The notes under the pieces were generated by a model that was given only the letters and a program-made list of their open reading frames with translations, was not told the DNA's origin and ran no database searches. From IMG/VR virus record IMGVR_UViG_3300017917_001798, positions 1 through 64,000 of that record: DNA of 64,000 nt; one strand, given 5' to 3'. The position numbers and the translations under genes are program-made. The stretch comes from a virus. Positions 50,248 through 59,629 of this stretch are shown here, piece by piece. The first letter of the stretch is position 1. Each line of letters begins with the position of its first letter.

Positions 50248-51537
50248 ATGGTATTAAAAGAGAACATCCAAACATTATTAGGTAATCACGTATCACCTTA
50301 CGTTTATAATGCTAAAAATTTTGAACCCGGCAAAACACCTGTTTATTATTCAGGCCCATATTGGGATAATAAAGAAACAGAAGCAGCTATGGATTCATTT
50401 CTAAATGGAAAATGGATTACAGCTGGTGAGAAAGTACATAAATTTGAAAGTGAATTTAGTAAAAGATTTAATACTAAACATTCTCATATGGTTAACTCAG
50501 GCAGTTCAGCTAATTTAATTTTAATTGCTGCTTTAAAAAGAAGATTCAACTGGAAAGATGGTGATGAAATTATTGTGTCTCCAGTAGGATTTGCTACTAC
50601 TATCTCTGTATTGTATCAGAATAGATTAAAACCGGTATTTGTAGATATTGAATGGGATACATTGAATTTTGATATTAATCAAATTGAATCAAAGATAACA
50701 TCTAATACAAAAGGAATATTTATCTCTCCTGTTCTAGGTAATCCTCCTGATATGGATGCTTTATCAGCAATAGCTGAAAAACACAATATTCTTTTAATTG
50801 GAGATAATTGTGATAGTTTAGGTAGCAGATGGAATGGTAAATTATTAACTGACTACTATATAGCTTACTCTAACTCATTCTATCCAGCTCACCATATCTC
50901 AACGGGTGAAGGTGGTATGGTTTGTACTAATGATGATGAACTAAAAAAGTTATTTGTTAGTTTATCATGGTGGGGAAGAGATTGTTATTGTGTGGGCTCA
51001 GCTAACTTATTATCTTGTGGTACCTGTGGAAATAGATTTGATAAATGGTTAGAAAATTACGATGGTGTAATTGACCATAAGTATGTCTTTAGTGAGATGG
51101 GATATAACCTAAAACCTCTTGATTTACAAGGTGCTATTGGTTTAGTTCAATTAGATAAGTTGGATGAAATAGAAACAAATAGAAAACGCTCTAATGAAAC
51201 TATATCTAAAATATTTACTGATGCAATACCTGGATTGAGAACACCTGTTGTTTTAGAAAAAGCCCTCCCTTGTTGGTTTGGTACTCCTTTTATTTGTGAA
51301 GAAGAAGGATTAAAACATAAATTAGTAGCATATCTAGAAGCAAATAAAATCCAAACTAGAAATTATTTTGCAGGTAATATTTTAATGCATCCTGGATATT
51401 CTAATTTAGATGATTATACTTTATATCCTGAAGCAAATAAAGTGTTAGATAAAGTATTTTTTATTGGAGCCGCTCCTCACTATACTGAACCCGTATTTGA
51501 ATATATTAAAAATGTAGTAAATGGATTTACAATCTAG
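50248..51537 (+). CDS. RfbH/DdhC-like PLP-dependent sugar 3-dehydrase
   Basis: 429 residues of the DegT/DnrJ/EryC1 fold. HSHMVNSGSSANLI binds the cofactor phosphate. The active-site segment NSFYPAHHISTGEGGMV has His where sugar aminotransferases have Lys, the hallmark of C-3 dehydrases such as RfbH and ColD. WGRDCYCVGSA and a CGTCGNRF segment fit RfbH, which forms 3,6-dideoxy sugars. RfbH needs a flavin/iron-sulfur reductase partner, which I do not see here. Confidence 0.85.
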   Translation: MVLKENIQTLLGNHVSPYVYNAKNFEPGKTPVYYSGPYWDNKETEAAMDSFLNGKWITAGEKVHKFESEFSKRFNTKHSHMVNSGSSANLILIAALKRRFNWKDGDEIIVSPVGFATTISVLYQNRLKPVFVDIEWDTLNFDINQIESKITSNTKGIFISPVLGNPPDMDALSAIAEKHNILLIGDNCDSLGSRWNGKLLTDYYIAYSNSFYPAHHISTGEGGMVCTNDDELKKLFVSLSWWGRDCYCVGSANLLSCGTCGNRFDKWLENYDGVIDHKYVFSEMGYNLKPLDLQGAIGLVQLDKLDEIETNRKRSNETISKIFTDAIPGLRTPVVLEKALPCWFGTPFICEEEGLKHKLVAYLEANKIQTRNYFAGNILMHPGYSNLDDYTLYPEANKVLDKVFFIGAAPHYTEPVFEYIKNVVNGFTI

Positions 51538-51727
51538 TGTTAAAAAACAAGGTCAGTGGGTTACTCAAATAATCCACTTTATGGGAGGTGAAAAACGTAC
51601 ATTTGAAAACATAAACTCAGAATCTATTAAGCAAGGTCAATTTACAAAACTTCAAACTAAAGATGGTAGAATGATTTTAATTAATGATAAAAACGTATTA
51701 TGCATAGAAGTATTCCCTCAATTGTAG
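51521..51727 (+). CDS. Small beta-rich hypothetical protein
   Basis: 68 residues with the pattern QWVTQIIHFMGGEKRTFENI and LQTKDGRMILINDKNVLCIEVF, predicted beta strands. It overlaps the dehydrase end by 17 bases and the next gene by 28. The function is unknown. Confidence 0.55.
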   Translation: MDLQSSVKKQGQWVTQIIHFMGGEKRTFENINSESIKQGQFTKLQTKDGRMILINDKNVLCIEVFPQL

Positions 51728-52407
51728 TACTAGGAGATGGACTGTTGGGTTCTGAAATAATAAAACAAACGGGATGGGATTACATTTCAAGAAAGAAAGA
51801 TGACTTTGATATAACCAAACCCGAAACATTTAGTAATTTTTTACATAAGTATGACACTATAATAAATTGCATTGCTAATACTAATACTTATTCTGTAGAT
51901 CAACAAGCAATGAAGCAAACTAATTATTACGGAGTTGTAAATCTATCAGATTTTTGTTTAAAAAATAATATTAAATTAGTCCAAATATCATCTGATTATG
52001 TTTATGCCGAGTCAAATAGTTTTGCTAGTGAATTAGATTTACCTTTAATATCACCAAATTGGTACACTTATTATAAAGTTATAACTGATGAATATGTTTC
52101 AAGTAATTCATTTGATTCTTTAATTTGTAGATGTTCATTTAAACCAAATCCATTTCCTTATGATTATGCTTGGGATGATGTAATTGGTAACTTTGATTCA
52201 GTAGATGTAATTGCTAGTTTAATTATTAAATTAATAAATAAAAAAGCTACTGGTATATTTAATGTTGGAACAGAAGTAAAATCAATTTATAATTTAGCTT
52301 TACGTTCAAATCCAAATGTTCAACCTATTAAATCACCAATCCATGTTCCTAAAAACATAACAATGGATTTAACTCGAATGAAAAATGTTATTGAAGGAAT
52401 TAATTAA
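51700..52407 (+). CDS. RmlD-like sugar-nucleotide reductase
   Basis: 235 residues. The Rossmann nucleotide loop is IVVLGDGLLGSEII, followed by DFDITKPETF and TIINCIANTNTYSVD as in RmlD (dTDP-4-dehydrorhamnose reductase). The catalytic Tyr-Lys pair is in WYTYYKVITDEY. It should reduce a 4-keto sugar made in this locus. It is shorter than bacterial RmlD (about 290 residues). Confidence 0.78.
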   Translation: MHRSIPSIVVLGDGLLGSEIIKQTGWDYISRKKDDFDITKPETFSNFLHKYDTIINCIANTNTYSVDQQAMKQTNYYGVVNLSDFCLKNNIKLVQISSDYVYAESNSFASELDLPLISPNWYTYYKVITDEYVSSNSFDSLICRCSFKPNPFPYDYAWDDVIGNFDSVDVIASLIIKLINKKATGIFNVGTEVKSIYNLALRSNPNVQPIKSPIHVPKNITMDLTRMKNVIEGIN

Positions 52408-53182
52408 TAAATCTGTTTACGGAACAATAGGTTATATTTCATCTCAAAAAGATTTAGACTTATTAGAACAATACATTACATATAATCTTCCTGTTTTGAA
52501 GGAATTTAAACAAATATATGTAGCAACAAATTATAAAAATTATCCTGAATTTGTAGATGAGAATACTAAATTATGGAAAACTTATTTTCCTAAATGTGTT
52601 TTAATTGATTTAAAAGAAAATAGAGGTCATAATCATGGTTATACTGATTTAGACAATGCTGTGTTTGATTGGTGTAAACAAAATAATATTGAGTGGCTTT
52701 GTAAAGGAGCTAATGATGTTATATTTCAAGAATCAATATTAAATAAAGAAATAGGCGAAGCTGATTTTTATTATTTAAATGGTATTGGGTATGGAGGGAT
52801 GGCTAATTATAATTTTGACTTTAATAGAATAATAGCAGAAGATTTTTATCCACAAACTAATTTTTATTTTATAAATGTATCTAAAACAGATTATTTAAAC
52901 GATAAAACGTACTTAAATCAAACATACGAACACATACAAAAAATAGAAAATTATAATGGACGAATATGGGAATACATACCTGGTTGGTCATGTGAAGATT
53001 TTTTAAAGCAATGTGTTGAAAGAAATAAATTAATTAAAGAACATTTGATCCCTCAGGATAAATTCAATACATTACTGAATGTAATAAGAGACTACAACAT
53101 ACATGATTGTAGTCATAAAAATATAATGATTGAAGGAATATGTCATTTTCCTTATCCTGAACAACAAATAATAGAAATATGA
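52385..53182 (+). CDS. Putative glycosyltransferase (GT-A-like)
   Basis: 265 residues. The layout YGTIGYISSQKDLDLLEQYI, IYVATNYKNYPEF, LIDLKENRGHNHGYTDLDNAV and EWLCKGANDVIF resembles a GT-A nucleotide-sugar domain, with Asp-Val in place of a clear Asp-x-Asp. WSCEDFLKQCVERN is near the end. The start overlaps the reductase gene by 23 bases. The call is moderate. Confidence 0.58.
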   Translation: MLLKELINKSVYGTIGYISSQKDLDLLEQYITYNLPVLKEFKQIYVATNYKNYPEFVDENTKLWKTYFPKCVLIDLKENRGHNHGYTDLDNAVFDWCKQNNIEWLCKGANDVIFQESILNKEIGEADFYYLNGIGYGGMANYNFDFNRIIAEDFYPQTNFYFINVSKTDYLNDKTYLNQTYEHIQKIENYNGRIWEYIPGWSCEDFLKQCVERNKLIKEHLIPQDKFNTLLNVIRDYNIHDCSHKNIMIEGICHFPYPEQQIIEI

Positions 53183-54120
53183 AAACTGTTGTATTTTTTG
53201 ATAGACAAATAAACGAAAGAGGAACTAGTGTAGCAACATATAATTATGCTCACTATAATGAAGTTATATTGGGGAATAAATCCATTATAGCGTCCTATAA
53301 AAATGCTCCTCTTACTAGTTATGATAAAGTAAAAGCTAGATTTGGGGATGTTATTTTAGTTGATGACTTTAAAGAATTAACAAATACTAAATGTGATTAC
53401 ATATATGATCAAAAATTTGGTTATAATGACGGAAATGTAATCCCAACAGCAAAAATATTAGTTCAATGTGCTTTTAAATCATATGAACCACACGGAGATG
53501 TTTACTCTTATGTCTCTAAATGGTTAGCTGAAGACACTAAAAAAACATATAACTTAACAGAAGATTTACCTTATGTTTCATACATGGTAGATTTACCTGA
53601 GGTTAATGAGGACTTCAGAGAACATTTCAATATACAGAACAAGTTAGTTATAGGATGGTACGGCGGAAATAATTTTCACATGCCCTTATCTCGACAAGCT
53701 GTAATTGATGTAGCTAAAAAAAGAAAAGATATTGTGTTCCTGTTTATGAACTCAGAAACTTTTTGTAATGAAGAAAATGTAATATTTGTAGAAGGAACTA
53801 CAGACATGGAACAAAAAGTAGCATTTATCAATACATGTGATGCTATGATTTATGCTAGAGAACGAGGGGAAACTTTTGGATTAGCAATAGCAGAATTTTC
53901 TAGTAAAAATAAACCCATAATATGTCATTCTTGGGCACCTGAACGTTTTCATATAGAAACATTAGGAGACAAAGGCATATATTATGATGATTACAATTCA
54001 TTAGTTAACATATTAATGAACATTCAGCATTCAGATATAAAAGGAAAGGAATGGAATTGCTACCAAGAATATACCCCAGAAAAAGTAATGGAACAATTTA
54101 ATAAAATTTATTTAATATGA
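53179..54120 (+). CDS. Glycosyltransferase, GT-B fold
   Basis: 313 residues. VVFFDRQINERGTSVATYNY is the N-terminal Rossmann start. LVIGWYGGNNFHMPL begins the donor domain, and YARERGETFGLAIAEFSSKNKPII carries the Glu-rich donor-binding motif of GT4-like enzymes. It overlaps neighbours by 4 bases on each side (ATGA), implying coupled translation. Confidence 0.75.
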   Translation: MKTVVFFDRQINERGTSVATYNYAHYNEVILGNKSIIASYKNAPLTSYDKVKARFGDVILVDDFKELTNTKCDYIYDQKFGYNDGNVIPTAKILVQCAFKSYEPHGDVYSYVSKWLAEDTKKTYNLTEDLPYVSYMVDLPEVNEDFREHFNIQNKLVIGWYGGNNFHMPLSRQAVIDVAKKRKDIVFLFMNSETFCNEENVIFVEGTTDMEQKVAFINTCDAMIYARERGETFGLAIAEFSSKNKPIICHSWAPERFHIETLGDKGIYYDDYNSLVNILMNIQHSDIKGKEWNCYQEYTPEKVMEQFNKIYLI

Positions 54121-55007
54121 AAATATTATTCGTAACAAATTATATGTCCGTTGCTCAAGCATCAGGAGGATTTATTAATGATTTTATAAATGATGCTACT
54201 TTTTTTGGTCTAAGAGAAATATTTGGAAATAATGTCGTAGATAGTACAAAAATAATTTCTTTGTATAAAGAATATGAAGGCAAAATTCACCCACAGAATT
54301 TATGGGGTGGAATGACTCTATTTTGGTTAATTGATGAAGATGATATTGATAGAACAGATATTGAAGAAAAAATAAAAAATAGATACTATGACATAATAAT
54401 TTATGGGGCTATAAAGCGCTGCAAAGATTATTATGATTTAGTAACGCAATATTATCCTGATAATAAAATTATTTGTATTGATGGAAATGACGAATCTGAA
54501 TTAGATCCTTTATATTTAAAACACTTATATTTTAAAAGAGAACTACATATAGAACATCCTAATTTAAGACCTATGTCTTGTAGTATCCCTGGATGTAAAA
54601 TAACAACTAAATTTTTAGAAAAAACTCAAGAATATGGGACTGTAATTCCTGGTCGAAGAGAAACATATATATTTACAAATGAACAAGAATATTATGACGA
54701 TTATAATAGATCATATTACGGTGTTACAACTAAAAAAGCAGTTACTGGATGGTGGGAATCAATGAGAACTTTAGAAATATTAGCAAACCATTGCGTACCA
54801 TATTTCCCTGAATTAGAAAATTGTCCTAAAAATATATTAACTCATTTACCTAAGGAATTATTATTAGAAGCAAGAGAATTAGCAAATAATTTTGATGAGC
54901 AAAAATATTTTATTATATTGAACAAATTGTTTGAATATACTAAAGAACATTTAACAACACGAGCAATGGCTCATTATATAATAAACGAAATTAATAAACA
55001 AATATAA
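54117..55007 (+). CDS. Putative glycosyltransferase-related protein
   Basis: 296 residues. ILFVTNYMSVAQASGGFINDF is the start of a Rossmann-like domain. MSCSIPGCKI may hold a structural Cys pair, and the C-terminal helix bundle has HCVPYFPELENCPKNIL, seen in phage sugar-locus proteins. There is no clear donor motif, so it may bind but not transfer. Confidence 0.5.
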   Translation: MKILFVTNYMSVAQASGGFINDFINDATFFGLREIFGNNVVDSTKIISLYKEYEGKIHPQNLWGGMTLFWLIDEDDIDRTDIEEKIKNRYYDIIIYGAIKRCKDYYDLVTQYYPDNKIICIDGNDESELDPLYLKHLYFKRELHIEHPNLRPMSCSIPGCKITTKFLEKTQEYGTVIPGRRETYIFTNEQEYYDDYNRSYYGVTTKKAVTGWWESMRTLEILANHCVPYFPELENCPKNILTHLPKELLLEARELANNFDEQKYFIILNKLFEYTKEHLTTRAMAHYIINEINKQI

Positions 55008-55011
55008 ACAA

Positions 55012-57582
55012 ATGGAAAAAATAGTAATTACAGGAGGTTTAGGTTACATCGGTAGTGAACTATGTAAACTTTATTCTGGTGAAACTAGATTTAAAAACAT
55101 TGTTGTAGTAGACAACAGGTTTATCTCTGAGCGTGTTAAACAATTAAGAGATTGGGGTTTTGAATTTATACAAGCCAGCGTTACAGATAAAGATAAAATG
55201 AAAGAAATATTAGTAGATGCTGATATTGTACATCATTTAGCTGGTATTACAGATGTTGCTTATACTAAATCTGAATCTAATGAAGTAAAAGATCAACAAT
55301 TAATTACAACAGCTATAGAAGGAACTAATAATATTCTGAATTTTACTCCAGCTCATTGTAAAATTATATTCCCATCAACTCACGTTGTATACGAAGGATT
55401 TGATGAAGTTAAGTTTGATATTACAGAAGATACTCCAACTACTCCTGTACTAGCTTATGCTAAAAGCAAAAACCAAAACGAAATAGATATTAAAGCATCA
55501 GGTAAAGATTATGTTATATTGCGTTTATCTTCTGTTTATGGTTATTCTACAGATACTATGAGGATTGGTATTTTACCTAATTTGTTTTCTAAAATGGCAT
55601 CTCAAAATGCTACTATTAAATTATTTGCTGGTGGGGTACAATATAAAAGTTTAATTGGATTAATTGATGTAGTTAGATGTTTCAAATTTATGGCTGAGTC
55701 AAGTATTAAAAATGAAACATTCCATTTATCAAATGAAAAAACAACTGTAAAAGAAGTAGCCGATTTAGTAAAAAAATATAAATCTGATGTTAATATTGTA
55801 AGTACAGATGATGAAATCCCTAACTTGGGATATACTATGTCTAATGTAAAGTTATTAGCAACTGGATTTAAATTTTTAGGTTCTTTAGATGTTAGTATTA
55901 AAGAAATGATAGATAATTGGTCTGTTAAAAATATTAATCCTGAATTAGAGTATATTTTAAGAGGTGGAAAGGAATATATTGATGATAGAGGTAAAATTAG
56001 TAACTATGAATTAACTGAACCTATTAACTTAATTGGTTATATTGAATCTAAGAAAGGATCTGTTAGAGCAAATCACTATCATCCAATTCAAGAACAAAAA
56101 TGTTTACTAATTACAGGTAAATATGTTAGTGTTATTAAAGATTTAGCTGATCCTAAAGCAATAACTAAAACACAGATTATTGAACCTGGAGATATTGCTG
56201 TGATTAAACCTAATGTTGCTCATACAATGGTGTTTTTAGAAGATTCAATTTTCTTAAATTTAGTAAGAGGTGAACGTGAACATGATAATTATGGAGTTAC
56301 ACACACTATTCCTTATATTTTAGTAGATGAAGAATTTAGAAAAGGTATAATGGAGTGTTATTCTTCTAAAGATAGAAGTGGTGGGGGTGATAATTTAGAA
56401 CCCGTTATTTCATTAGGTTTATCTCCATTAGCTAATAATTTATTAGATTCAATGGACGATAAAGACGAATTATTCCCATTAGAAATGATGTATTGCCCAG
56501 AAAGTCACAACTGTCAATTATCATATGTAGTTCCAGCAGGAAAAATGTTTGATCATTATTTGTATGTTTCTTCTACAGCTAAAAGCTTTAGAGATCATTT
56601 CGAAGTAGCAGCAGAGAAGTATACTAAAGAATTTAATTTAGGACCTGGTTCATTAGTAGTTGATATTGGTTCTAATGATGGAATTGCTCTTAAACCACTT
56701 AAGGAAAAAGGAGTAATGGTAGTAGGAGTAGAACCAGCAAAAAATATAGCTGAATTAGCTAATGCTAATGGAATTAATACTCTCAATAGATATTTTGATA
56801 AGAATGCAGTAGATTATATATACAATGAATATGGGTCAGCAGATGTTATTACTGCATCTAATGTGTTTGCTCATGCTGATAAATTAGATGAAATAGCTAA
56901 ATTAGCGTTTACGTTACTAAAACCAAATGGTAGATTTATTATTGAAGTACAATATCTGTTAGATACAATTAAAGATTTAACATTTGATAATATTTACCAT
57001 GAACACGTTAATTATTGGAGTGTTATTTCACTTAGAAATTTCTTTAATCGTTTAGGTTTTGTAGTTGCTAAAGTAGAACATATTAACACACATGGTGGTT
57101 CTATTAGAGTTTATATCGGTCACCCTGGAGCTAGTGTTAATAGTAGCGTTAATGAATTTATTTCGAACGAGTTAGAATTTGGTTTAACAGAATACAAAAC
57201 ATATTTAGATTTTGCTAAACGTGTTGAACAAGCTAAAACAACAGTAAATAAAAACATTAAAACACTCAAAGATAAAGGTTTAACTTTAGTAGGATACGGT
57301 TCACCAGCTAAAGCAACTACATCATTAAATTATTACGGTATTACATCTAATGAAATTGAATATATAGTTGAAGATAATCCACTAAAACATAATAAAATTC
57401 TACCAGGTGTTAAAATTCCTATCTATGCTAAAGATAAATTAAATGAAAAATTACCTGATGTTATAGTTGTTATGGCCTGGAATTTTATTGAAGAAATAAA
57501 GAAAAATAATCAAGACTTAATTAATAAAGGAGTTAAATTTATAAGTATTAAAGAACTACAAAATGATTCATTTAGTTTATAG
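55012..57582 (+). CDS. Three-domain fusion: sugar epimerase, cupin, SAM C-methyltransferase
   Basis: 856 residues. Residues 1-305 are an NAD-dependent epimerase/dehydratase: VITGGLGYIGSELCKLY, PSTHVVYEG and PVLAYAKSKNQ with the Tyr-x3-Lys pair. Residues about 310-450 are a cupin with VRANHYHPIQEQKCLLITG and EPGDIAVIKPNVAHTMVFLED, like WxcM/FdtA sugar isomerases. Residues about 455-856 match NovU-like C-methyltransferases: LGLSPLANNLL, VVDIGSNDGIALKPL, YHEHVNYWSV and VGYGSPAKATTSLNYYG. The N-terminal Cys pair of the methyltransferase zinc site is missing. One chain could convert a keto-sugar through three steps. Confidence 0.83.
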   Translation: MEKIVITGGLGYIGSELCKLYSGETRFKNIVVVDNRFISERVKQLRDWGFEFIQASVTDKDKMKEILVDADIVHHLAGITDVAYTKSESNEVKDQQLITTAIEGTNNILNFTPAHCKIIFPSTHVVYEGFDEVKFDITEDTPTTPVLAYAKSKNQNEIDIKASGKDYVILRLSSVYGYSTDTMRIGILPNLFSKMASQNATIKLFAGGVQYKSLIGLIDVVRCFKFMAESSIKNETFHLSNEKTTVKEVADLVKKYKSDVNIVSTDDEIPNLGYTMSNVKLLATGFKFLGSLDVSIKEMIDNWSVKNINPELEYILRGGKEYIDDRGKISNYELTEPINLIGYIESKKGSVRANHYHPIQEQKCLLITGKYVSVIKDLADPKAITKTQIIEPGDIAVIKPNVAHTMVFLEDSIFLNLVRGEREHDNYGVTHTIPYILVDEEFRKGIMECYSSKDRSGGGDNLEPVISLGLSPLANNLLDSMDDKDELFPLEMMYCPESHNCQLSYVVPAGKMFDHYLYVSSTAKSFRDHFEVAAEKYTKEFNLGPGSLVVDIGSNDGIALKPLKEKGVMVVGVEPAKNIAELANANGINTLNRYFDKNAVDYIYNEYGSADVITASNVFAHADKLDEIAKLAFTLLKPNGRFIIEVQYLLDTIKDLTFDNIYHEHVNYWSVISLRNFFNRLGFVVAKVEHINTHGGSIRVYIGHPGASVNSSVNEFISNELEFGLTEYKTYLDFAKRVEQAKTTVNKNIKTLKDKGLTLVGYGSPAKATTSLNYYGITSNEIEYIVEDNPLKHNKILPGVKIPIYAKDKLNEKLPDVIVVMAWNFIEEIKKNNQDLINKGVKFISIKELQNDSFSL

Positions 57583-58291
57583 AATATCAAATGCAGGTTT
57601 TAGCAAAGTAAAACCAGAATACATTTCAAATGAAAATTGTCTAAGGAACGCTGTTGAAGCGTTCCCTTTAGATAAGCATAACTGGGAAGTTATTGCTGAT
57701 AGTATTGATGAAGATACAAGAGCAATGATTAGTAAATACATTCCATCAACACAAGTAACAGAGGTTTCTATTAAAAATGGCCCTGGTTATCCCTTTATGT
57801 ATGCTTTAGATAAACTACTTAAGCAACCACAGGATGCAGATAATGAAATAATTTATTTTGTTGAAAATGATTACCTACACAAACCAGGTTCAGATGTTAT
57901 CTTACAAGAAGGATTTGATTTAGGAGCTGATTATGTTACGTTATACGATCATCCTGATAAGTATATTAATGCTGAAGATGGTGGTAATCCATTTATTGAA
58001 AACAAAGGAGAAATAGCTCAAATATTTTTAAGCAACTCTTGCCATTGGAAATTAACAAATTCTACTACAGGTACTTTTGCTGCTAAAATAAAAACATTAA
58101 GAGAAGACTATGATACAATTGATAGATATGCCAATAACCCTTACTGGAATGACTTTCATATGTTTTTGGAATTAAGAGCAAAAGGACGTACATTAATATC
58201 GTCAATCCCAGGATATTCAACTCATGGTGAAACAGCTTGGCTAACCCCTTTAACTAACTGGAATGATATCAGTCGTAATACCAACATATAA
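57563..58291 (+). CDS. Putative glycosyltransferase (GT-A-like)
   Basis: 242 residues. IHLVYRISNAGFSKVKP starts it, and IIYFVENDYLHKPGSDVIL offers Glu-Asn-Asp at the place of the metal motif. WNDFHMFLELRAKG and STHGETAW near the end recall acceptor-binding segments. It overlaps both neighbours (20 and 29 bases). Confidence 0.58.
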   Translation: MIHLVYRISNAGFSKVKPEYISNENCLRNAVEAFPLDKHNWEVIADSIDEDTRAMISKYIPSTQVTEVSIKNGPGYPFMYALDKLLKQPQDADNEIIYFVENDYLHKPGSDVILQEGFDLGADYVTLYDHPDKYINAEDGGNPFIENKGEIAQIFLSNSCHWKLTNSTTGTFAAKIKTLREDYDTIDRYANNPYWNDFHMFLELRAKGRTLISSIPGYSTHGETAWLTPLTNWNDISRNTNI

Positions 58292-59030
58292 AGAACCAGA
58301 AGCATTAGATCTATGCTTACGGTCAGCAATTGAAGGACAATTTAGTAAAAATGAAATTATTGTTGTTGTAGATGGTTTCTATGATGAAAATAAAGAAGTA
58401 TTAGATAAATGGGGTCCTCACATATTAATTTTAGACCTACCTGAAAATGTAGGGATGATAAGAGCTATGAATTTAGGACATTATAATGCTTCTAATGATT
58501 TGGTTTTTCATGTTCAAGATGATAATGTATTTCCTAAAGGATGGGATCAGTCTTTGTTATTTGATTACAAACCTAATACAGTTCTAACTCCAAATCAAAT
58601 TGAACCTACTCCTAGTATGTTTAAACAGTTTGTAATATCGGATTTAGGAAGAGATCCTAAAACATTTGATTTACAGTCGTTTTGGGAATTTGAAAAATCT
58701 GTATCACGAAAAGAAAAAGATGAGTGTGGTTCAACCTTTCCTTTTTTAATTAATAAAAATGATTATTTAAGAATAGGAGGATTTGATGAATCGTACCCAG
58801 GACCTTGGGTAGTAGATTGGGAATTTTTTATGAAATGTGAAATGGGAGGATTGAAAATGGTACGTACATACAATTGCCATTTTTATCATTTTGTATCGTT
58901 GGGTACTAAATCACCTGAACAAATAACATCGGCTCGCAGTGTAGAACAACAATGTCATGAATATTTTTATTACAAATGGAATACTTCTGCAAAACATAAC
59001 CCGTTAAATAATTCAAAGTTGATTACTTAA
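58263..59030 (+). CDS. Glycosyltransferase family 2
   Basis: 255 residues. ISVVIPTYKEPEALDLCLRSA is the classic GT2 start, IIVVVDGFYDE the second strand, and LVFHVQDDNVFPKGW supplies the acidic metal site (Asp-Asp-Asn). GGFDESYPGPWVVDWEFFMK is the conserved acceptor-side loop. It is the last gene of the sugar locus. Confidence 0.85.
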   Translation: MISVVIPTYKEPEALDLCLRSAIEGQFSKNEIIVVVDGFYDENKEVLDKWGPHILILDLPENVGMIRAMNLGHYNASNDLVFHVQDDNVFPKGWDQSLLFDYKPNTVLTPNQIEPTPSMFKQFVISDLGRDPKTFDLQSFWEFEKSVSRKEKDECGSTFPFLINKNDYLRIGGFDESYPGPWVVDWEFFMKCEMGGLKMVRTYNCHFYHFVSLGTKSPEQITSARSVEQQCHEYFYYKWNTSAKHNPLNNSKLIT

Positions 59031-59032
59031 AC

Positions 59033-59045
59033 TATTTATATTTAT
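59033..59045 (+). promoter_or_regulatory. Double TATTTAT promoter candidate before the ClpP-like gene
   Basis: Two overlapping TATTTAT cores (59033-59039 and 59039-59045) end 18 bases before the ATG at 59064. They lie directly after the last sugar gene and mark a new unit. Confidence 0.45.
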
Positions 59046-59063
59046 ATAAGAAAATGTAAATTT

Positions 59064-59600
59064 ATGGGTTTATCTTCTAAAAAATTAAATAAGCTAAGTC
59101 GAATTCTAACATTAGGTGAAATTGATGCTGAATCTGTAAATAACATCATAGGTCTTATATATGAAATAAATGATGAGGACATCAAAAAAACGCAAGTAGA
59201 ACCGATAAAACTCATAATCAACTCATTTGGAGGGGAATTATATAGTGGATTAGCCTTAATAGATGTAATTGATAATTCGCAGACTCCCGTTTATACAATA
59301 TGTCATGGCTCCGCAATGTCTATGGCTATGATAGTATACGCAGCTGGACATAGTAGATTTGCAAGCAAATATGCTACATTTATGTACCATGAAGCGTCAT
59401 ATCCAGTTGAAGGTAAAGTATTACATCATAAACAAGAATTAAAAGAAGTTGAACGTACCGATGCACTGTGCGATTCTTATTTAATTTCTAAAACTAAATT
59501 TACTGCTAAACAATTAAAAGACATTAAAGATAAAAGAAGTGAATGGTATTTTGATACAAAAGTAGCTCATAAATATGGTTTGGTAACAGAAATCATTTAA
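59064..59600 (+). CDS. ClpP-like serine protease (S14 family)
   Basis: 178 residues. IINSFGGELYSGLALIDVI is the oxyanion-loop region, CHGSAMSMAMIV holds the nucleophile Ser86, and TFMYHEASY holds His109. The third triad residue is less clear: the usual Arg-Asp region reads KRSEWYFD. In phages such proteins may mature the head or assist host ClpX-type unfoldases. A phage T4-type prohead protease is not seen in the window, so head maturation is a possible role. Confidence 0.82.
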   Translation: MGLSSKKLNKLSRILTLGEIDAESVNNIIGLIYEINDEDIKKTQVEPIKLIINSFGGELYSGLALIDVIDNSQTPVYTICHGSAMSMAMIVYAAGHSRFASKYATFMYHEASYPVEGKVLHHKQELKEVERTDALCDSYLISKTKFTAKQLKDIKDKRSEWYFDTKVAHKYGLVTEII

Positions 59601-59607
59601 AATTATA

Positions 59608-59614
59608 TATTTAT
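59608..59614 (+). promoter_or_regulatory. Candidate late promoter
   Basis: TATTTAT 15 bases before the ATG at 59630, in the gap after the ClpP-like gene. Confidence 0.4.
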
Positions 59615-59629
59615 ACATAAACGCATATA

